The notes under the pieces were generated by a model. That model ran no database searches, was not told the origin of the DNA, and was given only the letters and a program-made list of their open reading frames with translations. The translations under genes and the position numbers were made by a program. 64,000 nt of DNA, taken from positions 62,001-126,000 of the forward strand of contig NZ_RHNZ01000003.1 in assembly GCF_003946395.1 (NCBI RefSeq), written 5' to 3'. This stretch comes from Levilactobacillus fuyuanensis. GTDB lineage: Bacteria > Bacillota > Bacilli > Lactobacillales > Lactobacillaceae. Shown here piece after piece: positions 31,919 through 39,603 of the stretch; positions within the stretch are counted from its first letter, which is position 1, and every line of letters starts with the position of its first letter.

Positions 31919-32980
31919 CTAACCTCCCATAACGCTGACGGGGTCAACGTTTAAAATGACTTTGACGGGGATCAAGGCACCGATGACCCCAGTCAATAAG
32001 ATTCCCCCGGTGACGCCCGCCAAAAGTGGCACGTTAAAACTCATCGGCACTCCCGCCGGCAACGCCAGTACGGTCGCCAACGTCAGTGTCGCCCCAATCG
32101 CCAGGCCACCGATAACGAGGACCAACGCCTGACTCACGGTCGTGGTGACCAACACCTTGGCGGGAATTCCCTGGGCACGCAGGACCGCGTAGTTTGGCAA
32201 CTTTTGCATGGTTAAAATGTACAGGAAAACGGCAATCACGACCATGGCAATAATCATCAGAAAACCAATCATGAAGGTAAAAGTCGTATTCTGGGCTGAA
32301 TAACCGGGTAATTTGTTAATGAATTTACCCATCGTCAGCGTACTCAGGCCACTGGTCTTGGTCTTGAAACTATCACGGTTGGTGATGATGCCACTCGCCT
32401 GAAAGTCTGAAGTCACGTGACTTAGTGTCCGCCACGTCCCGAGCGTCCCGTAGATGACTGGGGCCACGCTGAGCTTGGCATTGTGTGTAAATCCAACGAT
32501 CTTATACTGCGTGTCAGTCGAGTTCAGCGTGACCTTATCGCCCAGTCGATAGCCATTATCCTTAAAGCTATCGTCGACCATAATCTGGTGATTGGTTGTG
32601 GGCTTATGGCCGGCCGTCACTTTGACCCGTTTATAAATAAACTGACTCTGATTGATGCCCAGAAATTGGGCGGATAACTTTGCCTGACCCTTGGCCTTCG
32701 CCACTACCCCCGCCTGGCCGATGTAGGCTTCGTGGGCGGTCAGCTTGACCTTATCCGCCGTCTGCTTGGTGATCAGCGACTGCGACAGGCTATCATTGGC
32801 GTCCGAATTCAGAACGACCTTGCTGGCATTCCAGGACGAAATGGCCTGGGTATTCTGCTGGGCGAGGCCGTATGCCAGCTCGCTCAGGACAAACACAAGG
32901 TAACTGACCAGCACGATCATGCCGATAATCAGGCCGTACCGCAACTTCTCGTGGCGAATCTCCTTTAAAGCTAGAAACAT
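31919..32980 (-). CDS. hrtB: FtsX-type permease, HrtB-like (heme efflux)
   Basis: 353 residues. One N-terminal membrane segment (about 14-36, after MFLALKEIRHEKLRYG) is followed by a ~190-residue extracytoplasmic domain (KVKLTAHEAYIGQAGVV... VKVTAGHKPTT) and three C-terminal segments, the HrtB/FtsX topology. The opening sequence is the typical HrtB start. The start codon overlaps the last codons of the TetR gene by 10 bases (AAAGGAGG seven bases upstream), which suggests translational coupling. The heme substrate is inferred from operon, regulator and operator. Confidence 0.85.
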   Translation of the reverse strand: MFLALKEIRHEKLRYGLIIGMIVLVSYLVFVLSELAYGLAQQNTQAISSWNASKVVLNSDANDSLSQSLITKQTADKVKLTAHEAYIGQAGVVAKAKGQAKLSAQFLGINQSQFIYKRVKVTAGHKPTTNHQIMVDDSFKDNGYRLGDKVTLNSTDTQYKIVGFTHNAKLSVAPVIYGTLGTWRTLSHVTSDFQASGIITNRDSFKTKTSGLSTLTMGKFINKLPGYSAQNTTFTFMIGFLMIIAMVVIAVFLYILTMQKLPNYAVLRAQGIPAKVLVTTTVSQALVLVIGGLAIGATLTLATVLALPAGVPMSFNVPLLAGVTGGILLTGVIGALIPVKVILNVDPVSVMGG

Positions 32981-33501
32981 GGTCTGTCCTCCTTTGGCTG
33001 AAGCAAGGCTAACGTGGTCCGCAAACGTTCGCGAACGGTGGCCTCGCTATCAGGATCTAATAGAATTTCTTTGATAGCCGCGTGACTCAACACCATGGCG
33101 GCCCAGGCAATAGCAGGCAGCCGCGGTGAGACGGGCGCGCTAGGGAGTAGGCTTTCATTCTCCGCATAGTGGCGACGAATGAAGGCGTAGTACTGGCTGT
33201 CGTTGATCTGATCGACGAAGTCCACGACCCCCTGATAGATGCGGTCGGCGTCAAACGTGGTCCGTTCATCCCCACCGGCATCGCGGTGAATCTCGTGTAA
33301 CGCCACGTGATAAAGGTATTGGTAAGCATCCGTCAAGTTATCGAAGTACTTGTAAAAGGCACCGCGGGCAATATCGGCGCTCGCCACGATCCGCGCCACT
33401 TGGGCATCGGCTAGGCTGTGTGCGGAGAACTCAGTGAGTAACGCCGCGGTCACGCGGTCTCGTTTAGCTATTGGTAAATGATCAAAGGTCGTTGAAGGCA
33501 C
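32971..33501 (-). CDS. hrtR: TetR-family regulator, HrtR-like heme sensor
   Basis: 176 residues. An N-terminal TetR helix-turn-helix (SLADAQVARIVASADIARGAFYKYFDNLTDAYQYLY) is followed by an all-helical ligand domain. His65, His69 and His72 cluster in the first ligand-domain helix, and His140 lies farther on. In the lactococcal HrtR the heme ligands are His72 and a second His near 149, so the pattern is compatible. It is the first gene of the operon, its promoter carrying two palindromes of the HrtR type. It is expected to release DNA when heme binds. Confidence 0.85.
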   Translation of the reverse strand: MPSTTFDHLPIAKRDRVTAALLTEFSAHSLADAQVARIVASADIARGAFYKYFDNLTDAYQYLYHVALHEIHRDAGGDERTTFDADRIYQGVVDFVDQINDSQYYAFIRRHYAENESLLPSAPVSPRLPAIAWAAMVLSHAAIKEILLDPDSEATVRERLRTTLALLQPKEDRPCF

Positions 33502-33529
33502 TAGAAAAACTCCTCTCTTTTTTACGAAA

Positions 33530-33544
33530 GTGACATCGTGTCAC
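33530..33544. promoter_or_regulatory. hrt operator 1
   Basis: GTGACATCGTGTCAC is a palindrome between the -10 and the start codon. With flanking A/T it extends to 17 bp. Confidence 0.75.
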
Positions 33545-33552
33545 TGATAGGC

Positions 33553-33581
33553 AGTTTAGCATGACGATGACACGGTGTCAA
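33553..33581 (-). promoter_or_regulatory. hrtRBA promoter
   Basis: On the minus strand TTGACA (33581-33576) and TAAACT (33558-33553) have 17-bp spacing. Operator 2 covers the -35. Confidence 0.8.
33567..33581. promoter_or_regulatory. hrt operator 2
   Basis: ATGACACGGTGTCAA matches the lactococcal HrtR target ATGACACAGTGTCAT (as I recall it) at 13 of 15 positions. Confidence 0.8.
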
Positions 33582-33767
33582 CTTTGATGCAAAATAGTTT
33601 GCTGCTTTACTTTCAGGATGTCAGCAAATGCTTATGCAGCAAAATAATCATCCCACGAACTTAACACTGGACATTACCAATTAGTAAGCGTTATTTCAAC
33701 CCATTAAACGAATTGGGTGGTAAGCTAACCGTAAACAAGCAGATATAAAAGGATAGGAGTGATTTGA

Positions 33768-35606
33768 ATGTCGCATATAACTCGAAAATTATTACTCGCT
33801 GGCCTTTCCCTGGTTCTCTTCGGTGGCACAATTAGTCCGGTACTAGTTCAGGCAGATAGCGCCGAAACACCTAGCGTAACAGCTAACAGTAGTCGGACAG
33901 AACCCATTAAGATTAGTTCTGAACAAATGCCGTATATCAACTACGTAAATGGTAAAGAAGTACAACAACACTACTTGTTCTCCGGCTTACACGATTCTTA
34001 CACGTCCGATGAGATTCTTGGTAAAGATAATGGCGCTGCCTGGGGGACAAATTTCCTTGCATCTATTGCCCCCTCTATAGGAGGGGCCGACTCAGCAAAA
34101 ATGGCCGAGAGCTTCATTAAAAATATGGTCAGTGATGGTGGTACCTTCGTTGGCAAATCACTGGAAGAACCCTTAAGCGAATTCATTTTCGGTTCTACTT
34201 CTACCTCTGTTCTCGATGCGTCAAAAGCACAGTTATATTACGAGCTCTGGTTCATTAAAGAAGGCGCTGCGTATCAATTAGATAAAAATTCATTTAACCT
34301 CGAAGAAGCAAAAGAAGATTACGTACAAAATGTGTCACCTAAGATTATATCTGACTTCGGTATCGATGTATTTAAAGACACGTTTGACAGCCGAGCCAAC
34401 TTTGAAAAATTTGTAATTCCCACAGCGGAATCCTTCTGCCAAATACTTTACATAAACTATAATGATCCAGACTTTGTCAAAGAGTTCTCTCAACTAAATC
34501 CAGAAGCAACCGCCAACAATTCCTATAAGTTGTGGACAACCACGTATCTAAAAGACTACCTAACACCACAACTTGACGCTAACGGCAACGTTCTATCCTA
34601 TTCTGCAGATGGTCTGCTAGTTGCTAGTCAGGTGATAGCTAATGGACCTGGCGACCTCATCTTTGGAAATGAAAGCCCTTCAACACCAGCACCTTCTTCT
34701 CCAGCACCTACCAGCCAGCCCGTCACCGTCCACTACGTCGATGACCAAGGTAACGCGCTGAAACCTGATAAATCCTTAACGGGTTCCCTAGGTGGCACTT
34801 ACAAGGCTGAACCACTCACCATCACTGGCTATACACTTGCCAAGACGGCCGGAACGGAATCGGGAACGTTCGGTGACACCGCACAAACCGTCACCTACAC
34901 TTATACAAAGAACGCCGTCAAAGCAACCGTTCTGTCCGCAACCAAGAAGATTGGCCTCTACAGTTCTCCTGACTTTAGCAGTAAGACACTCAAGCAGTGG
35001 TACGCCAAAAAGTCCCGGCTGAACCGGCCCATGTTTGAAGTGATCGGCACCGCTACTTCCAAGACCGGTGTCAAACGCTACCAGGTCAAAGACGTTAATT
35101 CTGAAAGTGACACCTTCGGACAAACTGGCTACATCACGGCCAATACTGATTACATGACCTCTGCCTACGACACACCGACCGACAAACAGATTACGGTAAT
35201 TGGTCCCGAGGGCGTTAATGCTTATAGCCAGAAAGATCTCACGCATCAAAAGGCCCACTACCAGCAGGGCCAAGTCCTGACGATTAAAAAAGTTGTGACT
35301 CAAAATATGACGACTCGTTTCTTACTTACTAATGGCACTTACATCACCGCCAACAAGCAGCTTGTCACCACTGGTAAGCAGACGATGCCCAAACGCGTTC
35401 AAGCCAAAACAGCGTTGAACCGTTATGGTACAGCTAACCTGACCAAGCGCAATCATCACTATACCAAGAAAGCTCACGCCACCTTTAAGGTTACAGGTTG
35501 GGCCTACTCAAATGCCAATGACTTTAGTAAGGGCGATACCTTACGTTACAAGGTTGCCGGCGGGTACATTACGGCAAATAAACATCTCGTTCGCGCGATC
35601 GACTAG
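33768..35606 (+). CDS. Secreted MucBP-domain surface protein with novel N-terminal domain
   Basis: 612 residues. A signal peptide ends VQA (29); residues ~40-300 form a domain I do not recognise (ISSEQMPYINYVNGKEVQQHYLFSGLHDSYTS..., one Cys at 224). A Pro/Ser/Thr linker at 301-317 is followed by a MucBP repeat at 318-381 (VTVHYVDDQGNALKPDKSLTGSLGGTYKAEPLTITGYTLAKT) and then Lys/Tyr/Thr-rich repeats to the end, each with GYITAN or TYITAN (DUF5776-like wall-associated tail). There is no LPXTG. The N-terminal coding half is visibly more AT-rich than the C-terminal half, which suggests a mosaic gene. Confidence 0.85.
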   Translation: MSHITRKLLLAGLSLVLFGGTISPVLVQADSAETPSVTANSSRTEPIKISSEQMPYINYVNGKEVQQHYLFSGLHDSYTSDEILGKDNGAAWGTNFLASIAPSIGGADSAKMAESFIKNMVSDGGTFVGKSLEEPLSEFIFGSTSTSVLDASKAQLYYELWFIKEGAAYQLDKNSFNLEEAKEDYVQNVSPKIISDFGIDVFKDTFDSRANFEKFVIPTAESFCQILYINYNDPDFVKEFSQLNPEATANNSYKLWTTTYLKDYLTPQLDANGNVLSYSADGLLVASQVIANGPGDLIFGNESPSTPAPSSPAPTSQPVTVHYVDDQGNALKPDKSLTGSLGGTYKAEPLTITGYTLAKTAGTESGTFGDTAQTVTYTYTKNAVKATVLSATKKIGLYSSPDFSSKTLKQWYAKKSRLNRPMFEVIGTATSKTGVKRYQVKDVNSESDTFGQTGYITANTDYMTSAYDTPTDKQITVIGPEGVNAYSQKDLTHQKAHYQQGQVLTIKKVVTQNMTTRFLLTNGTYITANKQLVTTGKQTMPKRVQAKTALNRYGTANLTKRNHHYTKKAHATFKVTGWAYSNANDFSKGDTLRYKVAGGYITANKHLVRAID

Positions 35607-35616
35607 CGACCAATTC

Positions 35617-35656
35617 AAAAGTCACCTTATCCGAGACAATGGATAAGGTGACTTTT
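35617..35656 (+). terminator. Terminator after the MucBP protein
   Basis: AAAAGTCACCTTATCC and GGATAAGGTGACTTTT form a perfect 16-bp stem. Confidence 0.85.
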
Positions 35657-35846
35657 GACGTTATTTTAGCCGAAATCGACTGTTTCAAAATTCGCTAGTT
35701 CTCTGTCGCCAGCTTTTCCGGCTCCCCAATTAGCAAGTGGCCCAGGTCACCAGTAAACCCAGGGCCACGTTGCAATCGAACCACCTAAAAAGCAGTTAAA
35801 CATGAACCGGTCTCAATTATTAATTTCACATATAGAAATGACTTGT
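35657..35846. other. Intergenic stretch with a GC hairpin
   Basis: The only structure is GTGGCCC (35737-35743) with GGGCCAC (35762-35768). No gene is visible. Confidence 0.35.
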
Positions 35847-35886
35847 TAAAAAAAACGTTGCCCCCATTTCTGGAGCAACATTTTTT
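35847..35886 (-). terminator. Terminator of the phosphatase gene
   Basis: On the minus strand GTTGCTCC...GGGGGCAAC is followed by a run of eight Ts. Confidence 0.8.
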
Positions 35887-35890
35887 CCGC

Positions 35891-37138
35891 TTACTTCGTC
35901 ACATAGCTCTTCAAAATCCAAGCTGTATGACCGCTATGATCCCTCACCTGATAGTACGTCTTCATTTTCCCTTTGATTTTGACCTTCTCAGACTTTAGCA
36001 GCCGCCACTTCTTGTGTGAATGCTTTGCCGTATAACCATGCGCATGTTTGAGATGAGCATCTTTAAACCACTTTTTGTGAGCTTTTAAATGGTAAACATA
36101 CTTGGTATGTAGCTTTTTGGTTTTGACGATTTTAACCTTAGTTGCTTTTTTCTTAGGCTTAACACCTTTATCCGCCGCCCCATTTTCTACCGGCTGTGGT
36201 TCTGGTGTTGGTTTAGGATCAGGTGTGGGCTGGCTAGGGACAACCGGCGTTGGATTTGGTCGACTAGGCACATATGGTGCTGGATATGGCGTTTCTTTAC
36301 CATCAGTTGAGACTAAGTACTTAGCCCGTAACCGCGCCTGAGTTGCTGGTGAAATTTCCAAACTCGTGGTGATGTAGTTCTGCAAAGAACCGTAATTTTT
36401 CTCAACATCATAATAATACTTGGATATCCAGTCAATCTTCACGGTTCGACCCGTGTATTGCGACAACATGAAGTCATTCACAATGGTCTGCTTATCCATA
36501 CCTAAAATGGTCATAATGAGTACGGTGGCAATTCCAGTACGATCTTTCCCGGAAGAACAGTGATAAAGCGTCGCCCCATTAGTAGTTGCTAGCATTTTTA
36601 AGAACTGCCGATAACCGGTAACTGCTGGGTAGCCAAAATCCAATCGCTGATTATAGAAATCACCATCCCCGCCACCATCGCTGAATGCGTGCGGACCCAA
36701 AATGGAAATGTAAGTTTCACTTGCGCCAGGAATATTTTTATCTGGCTTATCTGCCACCTGCCCCGGCGTTCGAAAATCTACAATTGATTTTACGCGATAC
36801 TTATCAGTTAAGGTCTTAATATCGTCCGTATCTAGCGTACTAAGATTATCGGATCGTAATAACTGATAGGGTTTAATCTGCCACTTCCCATCGGCCGTCT
36901 GGTAGCCACCCAAGTCCCTGGTGTTTTGGGTATTGTGCATCGCGACCAAGGTCTTCTTCAAATCCTCTTGCTTAGAACCATCAACCAATAGACTTGTTTT
37001 GGTAGCCTTAGCAACTGTTTGCTTCGCCGTCGACGCTACTGCTGCAGTAGTCGCTGCTGAGGCAGTTGGCCCGCTTACGCCTGCCAATGCTAGCAAAACA
37101 CCAAATAGTCCCAATGACTTAATCAATTTATGCTTCAA
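35891..37138 (-). CDS. Secreted tyrosine/dual-specificity phosphatase with wall-binding tail
   Basis: 415 residues from TTG 37138 (KHKLIKSLG), chosen because GGGAGGG is six bases upstream; the ATGs farther up have none. A signal peptide ends near TASA (28). The phosphatase domain (about 60-280) has NTRDLGGYQT, the WPD-like loop region and the P-loop HCSSGKDRTG with Cys194 and Arg200, like the secreted LipA-type phosphatases. Then come a Pro-rich linker (PSRPNPTPVVPSQPTPDPKP) and a Lys/His-rich C-terminal SH3-like domain. Extracellular dephosphorylation of phosphopeptides or phosphoinositides is possible, but the substrate is unknown. Confidence 0.9.
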   Translation of the reverse strand: MKHKLIKSLGLFGVLLALAGVSGPTASAATTAAVASTAKQTVAKATKTSLLVDGSKQEDLKKTLVAMHNTQNTRDLGGYQTADGKWQIKPYQLLRSDNLSTLDTDDIKTLTDKYRVKSIVDFRTPGQVADKPDKNIPGASETYISILGPHAFSDGGGDGDFYNQRLDFGYPAVTGYRQFLKMLATTNGATLYHCSSGKDRTGIATVLIMTILGMDKQTIVNDFMLSQYTGRTVKIDWISKYYYDVEKNYGSLQNYITTSLEISPATQARLRAKYLVSTDGKETPYPAPYVPSRPNPTPVVPSQPTPDPKPTPEPQPVENGAADKGVKPKKKATKVKIVKTKKLHTKYVYHLKAHKKWFKDAHLKHAHGYTAKHSHKKWRLLKSEKVKIKGKMKTYYQVRDHSGHTAWILKSYVTK

Positions 37139-37474
37139 ATTGTTTCCCTCCCACTCTCTCATTTCCAAACATCATTTACAGGGATTAGGATATCAGGCGC
37201 ACATATTATTTATGCAAAGTTAATGTATATTCTTTGTAAAGCAACATTCTTATAATGACTTTATCGTCTAATTATTATCGCAATCAGACTACGCAATACC
37301 TACTTCCCGCCGAGGCACGTCACCTAGCCTACCAACGCAACTTTACTGCCCCAACAGACATGGATTCCCATGAAGTAAGCGTTCTTTTCATTTATTTTCA
37401 AAATAATCCTTACGAAATGAAAATATCTATGGTACGCTAGCATCTCGTGGGAAATTCAAACGAGGAGCAACACA
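37139..37474. other. Divergent promoter region, nothing further recognised
   Basis: AT-rich region between the divergent phosphatase and DUF2798 genes. A 61-codon frame at 37255-37440 has no ribosome-binding site. Promoters for both flanking genes must lie here, but I cannot pick confident hexamers. Confidence 0.4.
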
Positions 37475-37981
37475 ATGCCTAAAAACTTTAAAGAAGAACT
37501 TTTATTTACTGCCGTGATGGCCGGACTGATGGTCTTGGTCATGGCTGGCTACAACATCGCCTTAGCTGACGGTTTCTCTCATCACTTCATCCGTGAAGTC
37601 TTGACGGGTTACCCGTTGGCGCTCATGGTCGCCGCAATCTGCGACTTGGGGATCATCGGTCCCACCGTTAAGAGCATCTTTTTCAAATTTATCTTAAATG
37701 ATTACATGAAGAAAAAGCAGATTCGAATTGCACTGACCATCTCATGCATGATGGTCGTGGGTATGGTTACGCTGATGTCACTATTTGGGATGATCGTGAC
37801 GCAAAACTTTGGCGGTAACTTCTTCCTTACCTACCTGCACACTTGGATCTTCAACGTGTTCATGGCCCTACCACTCCAATTAATCGTGGTCGGTCCCATC
37901 GCGCGGGCAATCCTGGGTGCTGTTCAGAAGCGAACGGCTCCCGCTACCGAAAACTTAGAACCAGAATCAGTCGAAGATTAA
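37475..37981 (+). CDS. DUF2798 family membrane protein
   Basis: 168 residues with four hydrophobic segments in two similar halves (LLFTAVMAGLMVLVMAGYNIAL...FIREVLTGYPLALMVAAICDL and RIALTISCMMVVGMVTLMSLFGM...FLTYLHTWIFNVFMALPLQLIVVGPIAR), which is the duplicated DUF2798 arrangement. Function is unknown. It is a single gene with AACGAGGAG before the ATG, followed by several hairpins in a row. Confidence 0.82.
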   Translation: MPKNFKEELLFTAVMAGLMVLVMAGYNIALADGFSHHFIREVLTGYPLALMVAAICDLGIIGPTVKSIFFKFILNDYMKKKQIRIALTISCMMVVGMVTLMSLFGMIVTQNFGGNFFLTYLHTWIFNVFMALPLQLIVVGPIARAILGAVQKRTAPATENLEPESVED

Positions 37982-37989
37982 CCTAACTA

Positions 37990-38026
37990 AACGTCACCGC
38001 TACCAATCAGTAGTGGTGACGTTTTT
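37990..38026 (+). terminator. Terminator of the DUF2798 gene
   Basis: AACGTCACC...CTAC/GTAG...GGTGACGTTTTT stem and T-run. Confidence 0.85.
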
Positions 38027-38033
38027 CAATTTT

Positions 38034-38098
38034 ATGGTCGTTGTCCCCACGACAACGACCAACGGACGGCCATCGCTGATGATGACCGTCCGTTTTTT
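38034..38098. terminator. Two further hairpins in tandem
   Basis: GGTCGTTGTC/GACAACGACC (38036-38059) is followed at once by AACGGACGG...CCGTCCGTTTTTT (38061-38098). With the previous terminator this makes three hairpins in 110 bases. Confidence 0.7.
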
Positions 38099-38124
38099 AA
38101 TTGTTGGGTCGGCACTTCCCCTCT

Positions 38125-38153
38125 AAAAAAGCGCTCGGTCAAGCCCAAGCGCT
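38125..38153 (-). terminator. Terminator of the Mor-like gene
   Basis: On the minus strand AGCGCTTGGG...GAGCGCTTTTTT, right after the stop codon. Confidence 0.7.
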
Positions 38154-38173
38154 CTCACATTCACCAATCAATT

Positions 38174-38440
38174 TTACTTTTCCTCTTGTTCCCGATTCTT
38201 CTGAATAATCTGCCGAATCCAGCGCTGCGAGTACTCATACTCCCGGGTCAATTGCGCCAAGTTATGCCCATCGTATTCCTCGACAATCTGTTCAGCCACC
38301 TTATCACGGTTATAGAGCCGCATCGGAAATGAAATTTGCCGGCCACGATACATGTCATAAATCTTTGCCGTTAAGTCTTCACCCAATAACTCGTATAACT
38401 GGGCGTATGATTCCTGCAACAAATCCACCCGCATTGCCAT
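38174..38440 (-). CDS. Small Mor-like DNA-binding protein (a)
   Basis: 88 residues from ATG 38440 (MAMRVDLL), with GAGGAGG eight bases upstream. The sequence YELLGEDLTAKIYDMYRGRQISFPMRLY...EQIVEEYDGHNLAQLTREYEYSQRWIRQIIQK follows the pattern of the Mor transcription activator family (phage Mu middle-operon activator) as found in small chromosomal proteins of lactobacilli: a dimerisation segment, FPxRL, then a helix-turn-helix. It is a homologue of the protein at 39248-39517. A target is not evident. Confidence 0.7.
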   Translation of the reverse strand: MAMRVDLLQESYAQLYELLGEDLTAKIYDMYRGRQISFPMRLYNRDKVAEQIVEEYDGHNLAQLTREYEYSQRWIRQIIQKNREQEEK

Positions 38441-38585
38441 TACCAATTCCTCCTCATAGTACAGTTGTTTGCCATCAATAGCGTATCAAAGGGTTAAGGC
38501 GTGGGAAAATGCGGATTACCTTGGACTGTCCGTGCACACTACCTTGTATTGTGCCCGACAAAATTACAGGAATAATAGCATCCGG

Positions 38586-39152
38586 TTATTTTTCCGTAAT
38601 CACTAGTTTAGGCCAACGCTGCTGCCACTGCTTCGTCGCCATACGCTGACGAAATATTTTCAGATGGCGGTCATCCTGTTGATAGAACGAGATTGGCCGA
38701 CAGTGCAACTGCAATAGATCCGTCACGCCATGGGGGGCAATCAACTTGACCTCATCATGCGCATCGAGATAGGCGCCCACACAGGTCGGCACCTCCACAA
38801 AGTGGCCGATGGCATCCGCCACCGACGTAAAGTCCGGTGCATCCGCAAAATTATAGTGCGCCATGTAAACCTCGTTCTTCACCTGCCATTGGAACTGGGG
38901 GGCACGTGCCGTTAGCGCCGCATAAATTTTCAAGTCATCGCTTGCCGGCCGTTCCGGGTCAAAATAGACCACGTCGATGTCGCTGGTCAAGACCACCGGT
39001 TGATCACTCAACACTTGCCAAACTGTGTTGCGAATGCTGCCAGCAGCCAGGGCACCTTGCTTGAGATGACAATCCCGAATCAATTTAAGAATCAGCATCA
39101 GCTCCGGTGTTGTCCGAATAATCTCTAGAACACGTTCTTCTTCAGTCGCCAT
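38586..39152 (-). CDS. Nucleotidyltransferase-like protein (NTP_transf_6 type)
   Basis: 188 residues. The nucleotidyltransferase core appears as GALAAGSIRNTVWQVLSDQPVVLTSDIDVVYFDPER, with the G-S and the D-x-D motif (SDIDVVYFD), and a C-terminal helical part (HLKIFRQRMATKQWQQRWPKL). This matches the PF06042 group of uncharacterised bacterial proteins. Substrate and partner are unknown. It sits between the two small Mor-like regulators, in the same direction. Confidence 0.8.
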   Translation of the reverse strand: MATEEERVLEIIRTTPELMLILKLIRDCHLKQGALAAGSIRNTVWQVLSDQPVVLTSDIDVVYFDPERPASDDLKIYAALTARAPQFQWQVKNEVYMAHYNFADAPDFTSVADAIGHFVEVPTCVGAYLDAHDEVKLIAPHGVTDLLQLHCRPISFYQQDDRHLKIFRQRMATKQWQQRWPKLVITEK

Positions 39153-39247
39153 TTGTCATCACTCCTATTAGAGTTGATTATACGCGACTGCCCACCTATC
39201 CGCTGCATTTTCCCAATTGCCTGCCATTACCCCTCACCAATTTCTGT

Positions 39248-39517
39248 CTAAGACTTTTCTTCTCGTTTCTTGACTTTCGCCAATATGCGACGAACACTCC
39301 GCTCGGCATAATTATGGTGCCGCGCCAACTGCATGACACTACTCCCCCTGCAGTATTCCTGATACATGAGGTCTGCTTCCCGGCGTGGATCCAAGAGCCG
39401 CTGCGGAAAGTTCACCTGCATCCCTTGGAAATAATGATAGAGTTTTAGCGTTGCTGACTGCCCAATCACCTGCGAAAGCTCGCGGTATAGGGCCTGCCAA
39501 TTCTGTGGATCATCCAT
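39248..39517 (-). CDS. Small Mor-like DNA-binding protein (b)
   Basis: 89 residues. The sequence YRELSQVIGQSATLKLYHYFQGMQVNFPQRLLDPRREADLMYQEYCRGSSVMQLARHHNYAERSVRRILAKV aligns with the small protein at 38174 (FPxRL block and C-terminal helix-turn-helix). It is probably a Mor-family DNA-binding protein. It is divergent from a WYL regulator gene starting at 39604. The start ATG at 39517 is assumed, and its ribosome-binding site (GGGGGAATCAAT) is moderate. Confidence 0.68.
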   Translation of the reverse strand: MDDPQNWQALYRELSQVIGQSATLKLYHYFQGMQVNFPQRLLDPRREADLMYQEYCRGSSVMQLARHHNYAERSVRRILAKVKKREEKS

Positions 39518-39603
39518 ATTGATTCCCCCATTGCTAACTGATTGGCCTCAGTTTACACTGGTAGGTAGAACGTATACGTCTATCTACGAAAAGAGGAACC
39601 GCT

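Noticed and set aside
34788-35303. 171-codon minus frame in the MucBP gene
   Set aside because: Antisense to repeat-rich coding sequence, with no start signal.
37255-37440. 61-codon + frame in a promoter region
   Set aside because: No ribosome-binding site, AT-rich and without hydrophobic or domain pattern.
38034-38098. Tandem hairpins considered as a CRISPR-like array
   Set aside because: The stems differ in sequence and have no regular repeat-spacer layout. They are consecutive terminators.
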